This document shows positions 58,940 through 64,000 of a DNA stretch of 64,000 nucleotides, piece by piece. Source of the stretch: AP-15 sp963799085 (GTDB lineage Bacteria > Pseudomonadota > Alphaproteobacteria > ATCC43930 > CGMCC-115725). The translations under genes and the position numbers were made by a program. Positions within the stretch are counted from its first letter, which is position 1. Each line of letters starts with the position of its first letter. The notes beneath the pieces were generated by a model, which made no database searches, had not been told where the DNA came from, and saw only the letters and a program-made list of their open reading frames with translations. Location of the stretch: the NCBI GenBank assembly GCA_963799085.1, contig CAWCWA010000015.1, positions 124,001 to 188,000 on the forward strand, written 5' to 3'.

Positions 58940-59312
58940 TGCGTGCTCCGGCCTGATGGTTTCTGAACGCCGTTCATCCTGAGCCCACCGCCCGCCGCCG
59001 CCAACCTCGAATAATGCCCGAGGGTTGCGCCCCGCGCATGCAAGCCACCCAAAAACGGACCCGCTACCCGCCGACAAAGTATGCCCGCCGTGTGCGGCCG
59101 CCAAGACGCAAGCGCCGCGTCGGCAATTTTTGTTTTGCTGTTTTTGCTGTTATTTGCAACGAAAAGAACAGCTAATCGCTCGCCAGACCACCTCTGCCGC
59201 TCCTTTTGCTGCTTCCTATCTCTGGCTGTGGATATCATGAGATTGTGGCAATTTTGTTGGTCGTATCGCCACACTCCGTCGGATGCCTCAAGGCGTTGCG
59301 CTAGCCTGCCGC
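58940..59312. other. Intergenic region holding a lone copy of the island repeat module
   Basis: This 373-bp gap between the amidohydrolase and carboxylesterase genes has no convincing CDS. Its middle, 59133-59260, is a degenerate relative of the 5' part of the direct repeats at 33.8 and 34.95 kb and is listed separately. The rest (59261-59312 and 58940-59130) shows no recognisable promoter or terminator, though the divergent position of the amidohydrolase start suggests regulatory sequence in 58940-59060. Confidence 0.5.
59133..59260 (-). repeat. Module copy 3 of the island repeat
   Basis: On the minus strand this has AAAATTGCCACAAT, then CATGATAT. After 75 bases comes CGTTGCAAATAACAGC with AAAAACAGCAAAA. 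These are the same two blocks, in the same order, as in copies 1 and 2, with almost the same distance between them (75 against 74 and 73 nt), although the sequence between the blocks is unrelated. The DUF5681 codons after the second block (KGQSGNPAGRP) are absent, so only the leader module is present here. Confidence 0.65.
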
Positions 59313-60896
59313 TCAAGGCTGATGCGTCGCGACGCGGGTCCACAATTCGCGCGCCGCGCGGTCGGGGTCGCGGGTGAGGCGGCACACGGTATCGAGGATC
59401 ATCGTGGCTCGGTCCTGGCCATTATAGGCCGGCCAGCGCGGTAGTGCCGGGTTCTCGGGATGGCCGTTGCGGGCAAAGGCGATCCATGCCGCCGACACCT
59501 TCGCCGCCAGCTCGCGGGCGCCGGGCGCGCCGGCAGTGGTGTCGGGCACATCGGTATTATCGAAGACGAAGGGCAGGTCCATCGCATGGTGCGCCTTCAT
59601 CCGACCATCATGCGCCGGGCTTTGCCAGTCGAGCGAATACATGTAGACGGGCGCCCGGCGCGCCGCGTAGCGCTCGGCCAGCAGCACCGTGCGGATCCAG
59701 AAATTCGAACCCGTGAGCGCGGCGATCAGCCGGTCGGCCGGGCTTGCCCCCGGCATCGCGGCGCCATAGGCGTCGAGCAGCGCCTCGGTTTCGCCGCCGG
59801 CCACCGCCGCCACCCGTTCGCGCAACTCCGCCTCGGTCAAACTGCCGTTCCACACCTTGTCGTCGTCGGCGAGGAAGAAGGCGCTCTCCTCCCGCGTCCC
59901 GCCAATCAAGAGCGGGATGTCGTCGGCTGTCACGGGCGCCCCGGGTTCGGCCGGATGCTGCGGCAGGTCGTTTCCGTCGACGACCGGGCCGAAATCGTAG
60001 CGGTCGAGAAGCGGCCAGCGCGATCGGCCGACAGCACGCGCGGCCGGAGCGATCGCCGCCAAAAGCCGCTCGATCGGAACATCCTTCAGCCTGTGCAAAT
60101 CGCCGGAGCGGAGCCCGATTTCCCGCAGGGCCGCATCGGCAAGCGCCGTCGCCCGCTCTCGCGTCGAGACCCGGACCGCCGCGCCGCTCTGGATCACCGC
60201 GCGGTGGAACAAACCCCTCGCCGCCGGCATCGCCAAGAGCACGCTGACCTTGCCGCCGCCGCCCAATTCGCCAAAGATCGTGACGTTGCCGGGATCGCCG
60301 CCGAAGGCCGCGATGTTGTCCCGCACCCATCGCAATGCCGCGACCATGTCGAGCATGCCGGCATTGCCGGAGGACGCCCATTCCGCGCCGCCGATGTCGC
60401 CCAGATGCAGAAAGCCCAGAATGTTGAGGCGGTGGTTGACGCTGACGACGACGACATCGCCGCGGCGGGCGAGATTGGCGCCGTCGGTGACCGCGCGGTT
60501 GCCCGAGCCATAGGCGAAGGCGCCGCCATGCAGCCACACCATGACCGGCCGCTTGCCGCCGTCGCCGAGGCCCTGGGTCCAGACATTGAGGCCGAGGCAA
60601 TCCTCGCTCTCGGGCGTGGCGTCGGCCGGGCCCAAGAGGGTTTCCAGCACCGCCCGGCGCTTCGGCCGGTTTGGCAATTGCCAGGCGTGCGTCAGATAGG
60701 CGCCGGCCTCGCGTGTCGCGCCCCAGGATGGCGCCGGTTGTGGCGGGCGAAACCGGTTCGGCCCGACCGGCGCCGCGGCATAGGGGATCGCCTTGAACGC
60801 GTGAATGCCGGCCTGCGATCTCCCGCGCAGTTTGCCCGAGGCGGTCTCGACGCTGGGTGAAGTCTCGACCTCCGCCGAAGCGATGTCGTTGGCCAT
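59313..60896 (-). CDS. Type B carboxylesterase/lipase with Leu in place of nucleophile Ser
   Basis: The ATG at 60896 follows GGGAGGG. The 527-residue protein has the type B layout: VETASGKLRGRSQAGIHAFK, SEDCLGLNVW, MVWLHGGAFAYGSG (oxyanion hole), then TIFGELGGGGKVSVLL where FGESxGG is expected, and the late His in MKAHHAMDLPFVFDN. The nucleophile codon at 60266-60264 reads TTG (Leu) where TCG (Ser) would complete FGESGGGGKVS. All else is intact. Either a point error or a real loss of esterase activity would explain it. The family hydrolyses carboxylic esters in the cytoplasm or, with a signal, outside; none is seen. Confidence 0.87.
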   Translation of the reverse strand: MANDIASAEVETSPSVETASGKLRGRSQAGIHAFKAIPYAAAPVGPNRFRPPQPAPSWGATREAGAYLTHAWQLPNRPKRRAVLETLLGPADATPESEDCLGLNVWTQGLGDGGKRPVMVWLHGGAFAYGSGNRAVTDGANLARRGDVVVVSVNHRLNILGFLHLGDIGGAEWASSGNAGMLDMVAALRWVRDNIAAFGGDPGNVTIFGELGGGGKVSVLLAMPAARGLFHRAVIQSGAAVRVSTRERATALADAALREIGLRSGDLHRLKDVPIERLLAAIAPAARAVGRSRWPLLDRYDFGPVVDGNDLPQHPAEPGAPVTADDIPLLIGGTREESAFFLADDDKVWNGSLTEAELRERVAAVAGGETEALLDAYGAAMPGASPADRLIAALTGSNFWIRTVLLAERYAARRAPVYMYSLDWQSPAHDGRMKAHHAMDLPFVFDNTDVPDTTAGAPGARELAAKVSAAWIAFARNGHPENPALPRWPAYNGQDRATMILDTVCRLTRDPDRAARELWTRVATHQP

Positions 60897-61009
60897 GTCG
60901 TTTTGCCCTCCCGAGCCGTGCTGCTGCGCGTTGCCGGGAGGGTAGCGCCAAACCACGCCCGGCGGCTATGCTCGATGACGGTACGACGCACGCCAAACGG
61001 GAGCGCAGG

Positions 61010-61333
61010 ATGGCCTTTTACGAATTGCGGCAATACAAGGTTCTGCCGGGCAAGATGGACGAGTGGCTGAAGATCATGGAAGGCGAGATCATCCCCTTCC
61101 AGGTGTCGAAAGGCATGGTCATCACCGGCAGCTATCGCGGCGAGACCGACAATTCTGTCTACGTCTGGATGCGACGCTTCGAGAACGAGGCGCAGCGCGA
61201 GACACTTTACAAGGCGGTGTACGACACCGACCACTGGAAGAACACGATCGCGCCCCGGGTCGGCGAATGCCTCGACCGCTCGGCGATGGTTGTCACCCGG
61301 ATCGTCCCGACGGCGAAATCTACCGCGCAGTAG
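61010..61333 (+). CDS. NIPSNAP family protein
   Basis: A 107-residue ferredoxin-like alpha+beta protein: MAFYELRQYKVLPGKMDEWL, SYRGETDNSVYVWMRRFENEAQRE and ETLYKAVYDTDHW form the NIPSNAP pattern. These small dimeric proteins are found with catabolic genes; a specific reaction is not established. The start at ATG 61010 has AGCGCAGG upstream. It is divergent from the carboxylesterase gene, 113 bp away, and convergent with the patatin gene. Confidence 0.87.
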   Translation: MAFYELRQYKVLPGKMDEWLKIMEGEIIPFQVSKGMVITGSYRGETDNSVYVWMRRFENEAQRETLYKAVYDTDHWKNTIAPRVGECLDRSAMVVTRIVPTAKSTAQ

Positions 61334-61351
61334 CCGCCCCGGCTGGATCGA

Positions 61352-63523
61352 TCAGCGGGTCCAATTCAGCAGCTTGGCCAGATCCGCCATCTGCCTGGAA
61401 TTTTGGCAGCCGTTCGACCAGGTTTCCTGAATGGCTTGCTGCGCCCGCCGCGACAGCGTCCAGCCGAGCGGCGCATCGTGGATGTCGGTCTGCTTCAAGA
61501 GCCGGAAATGGAAGAACTTGCCGCCAACGTCATGGGTCAGGGTCTCCAGCTCGTCGGCGGCATAGGTGCCGCGCGCTTCGCGCGTGTGCATCAGGGTGAC
61601 GACCGGCGTCAGCACCTCGCCGCCGCGGTCGCTGAAATACCGAGGGAGGGGAGTTTTTTTCTCGCAATCGGTCCGGTCCGGGCTGTCGAGATCGGGGTCG
61701 CTGCTGATCAGGATCGTGATCAGATGCGGGGCGTTCTTGTTCGCGAGCTTTTTCTCGAGCGCGCGGATCAGGTCGATCGCCGTGGTGGCGCCGAAATTCT
61801 CGAAGTAGCCGCCATCGACGACACGGTCGACGATCCGCCCGTCCGCTCGGCGGATCGTGCCGGCGGGACCAAGCCATGAAAAACGGGCGCTATTGTCGAC
61901 CGCGGTGCTGAGCCGCACCGTCATTCCGGCCGCCGCGAGAAAATCGGTCGCTCCAGGAAGCGCCGACGTGTTGCCGTTCTCGCCAGCGATCGTCAGCGGC
62001 AGGGTGCTGGTCACCAGCCGCCGCCCGCTCGAAACCGACGTGCCGTTCAGCAGCAATGCCGGAAGGGCGATCCCGCTTGCGCCGTCCGACAGGAAATCCT
62101 GAGCGAACCGGTCGTCGCCGATCGCCTGCCGCCAGCCCGCCTCCCAGGCCTCTTCGAGCGCCGCGGCGCGATCCGGTAGGAAAGAGATCGGCACGAGGCG
62201 TTGCGCCAGGTCGGGGAACAGCGTCGCCGCGACGGCGGGTCCGAGAAAATCCGCCGAAAGGGCTGCTTGGCCGCAGGGGGCGAAGAAGCCTTTGGCCGTT
62301 CCGTCGGCGGCGCAGGTCCGATGACCCTGCGCCCATTCGAGCAATAACGCGCGATAGACGGCAGCGCCGAGCGAACCGCCCGAGACGCCGCTGATCGCGA
62401 AAAGCTGCGAGGCGAACGAAAGCGGCCGCGGGGCGCCGTCGGGGACGGAGGCGGCGGCGTTCTTCAGTGAGCGGTCGCTCAGTTCGCCGAGAACCGTCGC
62501 GGTCCAATAAGCGGCGCGGATGCCGCCGCCGGCGGTGGCGACGATGACGATCGGCGCCTTGGCGTCAGGGCGGGGCTTCTTGTCCCAGGCGTCGAACGAG
62601 GCGATCAGCTGCGCTTCAGGGCCGATACGGCTCGGCGGAGCGGCGGTGAGAGTGCGGACATCGTGATTGTCGTGAAAAATACCGCTGTCCGGGACCAGAC
62701 TGCTCAGATAGGCGACAAGCGCGATCGTGCCGATGATCGGCAACCCGGTTCTCTGGCAGGCATAAACCAGCAATGTGCCAAAGGCGATCCAGGCGGTGGC
62801 CGCGAGGAACAGGATCGCCGCCGGACCGAGCCCCATCCCGGTCCAGACCGGCGCTGCCCAACTCGCGACAAAGAGCGCCAGCGAGATCGCCGCCGAGAAG
62901 CCCAGCACCAAGCCGAGATCGCCGATCGAGTGCAACCTCGGCGGTTCCTTTGGAATGTCGGCGCCGAGCCGGCGGGCCACCGGGCGCCGCAGCCAGGTGA
63001 CGGCGTAAAGAACGAAGGCGCCGATGCCCGCGAAAACGGCGGCCGTGATCAGGCGACGGCGCGCGTCGGCGTCGCTTTCCGGCAGCACGCTCGAGGCGAT
63101 CAGGAGCGCCGCGGCGATGCCGGCTAACACGACAAAGCCGAGAACGCGCGGCAGATGCGCCGTCAGAAAGGCAATGCGCGCCGCCTGGCCACCGAAAAAT
63201 GGCTTGCCACCGCAGCCGGGCGCGCCGCAGCGTTCGAGCGGCGGCCGCAGATCGCCGACAAACCCGGTGATGAAGCGCCCCCAATACCAGGCGTTGAACG
63301 CCAGCCACAATGCCGCGACGCCGAAAAACGCCCAGTCGGCGGGGTCGTTGTCCTGCCCGATCTTGACCAGGATCTCCTGCGCCTGCGGCAATGCCAGGAG
63401 GGCGGCAAGACAAACCGCCAGCGGCAGCACGATCATCCGCAGCGGCCACAGCACAAAGGCGAGATCGCGAAAGATCTCCCAGAAGCAGCGCAAGATTTCC
63501 CTAAAGCGACGCAGCAGCGCCAT
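61352..63523 (-). CDS. Membrane-anchored patatin-like phospholipase
   Basis: The start is ATG 63523 with GGAGGGGAGG upstream. The protein of about 723 residues has five or six hydrophobic helices in the first 300 residues (AFVLWPLRMIVLPLAVCLAAL, ADWAFFGVAALWLAFNAWYW and more). A patatin domain follows, with ATAGGGIRAAYW (oxyanion hole), ISGVSGGSLGA (nucleophile Ser) and VDGGYFENFGATTA (catalytic Asp). It should hydrolyse acyl esters of lipids on the membrane. The CGAPGCGG motif between helices may bind metal. The exact topology is uncertain. Confidence 0.83.
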   Translation of the reverse strand: MALLRRFREILRCFWEIFRDLAFVLWPLRMIVLPLAVCLAALLALPQAQEILVKIGQDNDPADWAFFGVAALWLAFNAWYWGRFITGFVGDLRPPLERCGAPGCGGKPFFGGQAARIAFLTAHLPRVLGFVVLAGIAAALLIASSVLPESDADARRRLITAAVFAGIGAFVLYAVTWLRRPVARRLGADIPKEPPRLHSIGDLGLVLGFSAAISLALFVASWAAPVWTGMGLGPAAILFLAATAWIAFGTLLVYACQRTGLPIIGTIALVAYLSSLVPDSGIFHDNHDVRTLTAAPPSRIGPEAQLIASFDAWDKKPRPDAKAPIVIVATAGGGIRAAYWTATVLGELSDRSLKNAAASVPDGAPRPLSFASQLFAISGVSGGSLGAAVYRALLLEWAQGHRTCAADGTAKGFFAPCGQAALSADFLGPAVAATLFPDLAQRLVPISFLPDRAAALEEAWEAGWRQAIGDDRFAQDFLSDGASGIALPALLLNGTSVSSGRRLVTSTLPLTIAGENGNTSALPGATDFLAAAGMTVRLSTAVDNSARFSWLGPAGTIRRADGRIVDRVVDGGYFENFGATTAIDLIRALEKKLANKNAPHLITILISSDPDLDSPDRTDCEKKTPLPRYFSDRGGEVLTPVVTLMHTREARGTYAADELETLTHDVGGKFFHFRLLKQTDIHDAPLGWTLSRRAQQAIQETWSNGCQNSRQMADLAKLLNWTR

Positions 63524-63703
63524 CCTCCCCTCCGGCTCGCGGTACGGCGATTTCCAAAGCCGCCGCGAAAACAATAACCCGGTTTAGGCGAGAGCAAAGT
63601 GACGCTGGTCACACCTCGTGGAGTTTGCCGCGGCGGGGCCGGAGAATTGGGCTAAGATCGGCCGTCCGCTGCGTCGATCCACACGCGGGCAGGGAGGACG
63701 AAC

Positions 63704-64000
63704 TTGGCCATCGATTACAAGAAGCGCGACGGCGTCGCCTACATCACGCTCAACAACCCGGGGAAGGCCAACATCCTTGACAAGGCGACCTCGGACGAGA
63801 TCTCGGAGGCCTGGATCGATTTGTGGGAGGACCGCGACATCCGCTGCGCGATCCTGACCGGGGCGGGCGACCGGCATTTCTGCGGCGGCCATAATCTCGC
63901 GCCGCGCGCGAACATCACCGAGGAGGAGCGCGAATATCTGCGCACGCAGCGCGTCTTCTGGCCGCTCGCCGGCACCGTCAACGGCCAGAAAACCGGGCTC
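63704..64000 (+). CDS. Enoyl-CoA hydratase/isomerase family protein (3' partial)
   Basis: A TTG at 63704 with AGGGAGGA starts a crotonase-family protein (AIDYKKRDGVAYITLNNPG) that leaves the window at residue 99. The first oxyanion loop segment GAGDRHFCGGHNLAP is present; the catalytic Glu region is beyond the end. It hydrates or isomerises an acyl-CoA double bond in beta-oxidation or aromatic acid breakdown. It is divergent from the patatin gene with 180 bp between the starts. Confidence 0.85.
   Translation, partial: MAIDYKKRDGVAYITLNNPGKANILDKATSDEISEAWIDLWEDRDIRCAILTGAGDRHFCGGHNLAPRANITEEEREYLRTQRVFWPLAGTVNGQKTGL

Overview
The window is a 64 kb piece of a high-G+C alphaproteobacterial chromosome. 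The evidence is a groESL operon with a CIRCE operator, an ileS-lspA pair, a PagL-type lipid A deacylase, an LpxL-type acyltransferase, a DUF1194 protein, and many LLM flavin monooxygenases, Liv-type transporters and MFS carriers. That gene content suits a free-living soil or water heterotroph of the Rhodospirillales/Hyphomicrobiales kind. No 16S or other decisive marker is present, so genus cannot be assigned. About sixteen genes, including the essential ileS, are interrupted by single-base frame breaks, often in homopolymers. I read most of these as consensus errors in the assembly and annotate the affected genes as single CDSs.

Layout. 0-9.5 kb: three LLM-class flavin monooxygenases, two small lipoproteins, an amidase with a GatC/AtzG-like partner, a cupredoxin plus outer-membrane barrel pair, an alpha/beta hydrolase and a class I aldolase. 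9.5-15 kb: a translationally coupled homogentisate-dioxygenase-like gene and SPINDLY-type glycosyltransferase, an MFS carrier and a TauE/SafE permease. 15-25 kb: a complete Liv ABC importer with a fused LivM-LivG, then a secreted type 2 PHA depolymerase and a CoA-transferase/CoxG/TPP-enzyme set. 25-32.7 kb: housekeeping genes (DEAD-box helicase, transglutaminase-like protein, groEL/groES under CIRCE, Ppx/GppA phosphatase) and a DHA2 efflux carrier.

32.7-35.5 kb is an accessory island. It holds a tyrosine-recombinase remnant, an unknown 209-residue protein, and two about 290-bp direct repeats. Each repeat carries the start of a DUF5681-type gene, and the two flank a Phd/PIN toxin-antitoxin pair. 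A short module of the same repeat recurs alone near 59.2 kb with the same internal spacing; this is the most unusual signal in the window.

35.5-46 kb: lspA, ileS, a zincin, pterin dehydratase, an EamA exporter, PagL, proline iminopeptidase, a P-type ATPase and a tandem universal stress protein. 46-64 kb: a DUF1194 protein, a GMC oxidoreductase, two tandem MFS paralogues plus the tail of a third, flavoproteins, an LpxL-type acyltransferase, an amidohydrolase, a type B carboxylesterase whose nucleophile codon reads Leu, a NIPSNAP protein, a membrane patatin and the start of an enoyl-CoA hydratase. The 46-64 kb genes read as catabolic capacity for organic acids, esters and aromatics coupled to uptake systems.
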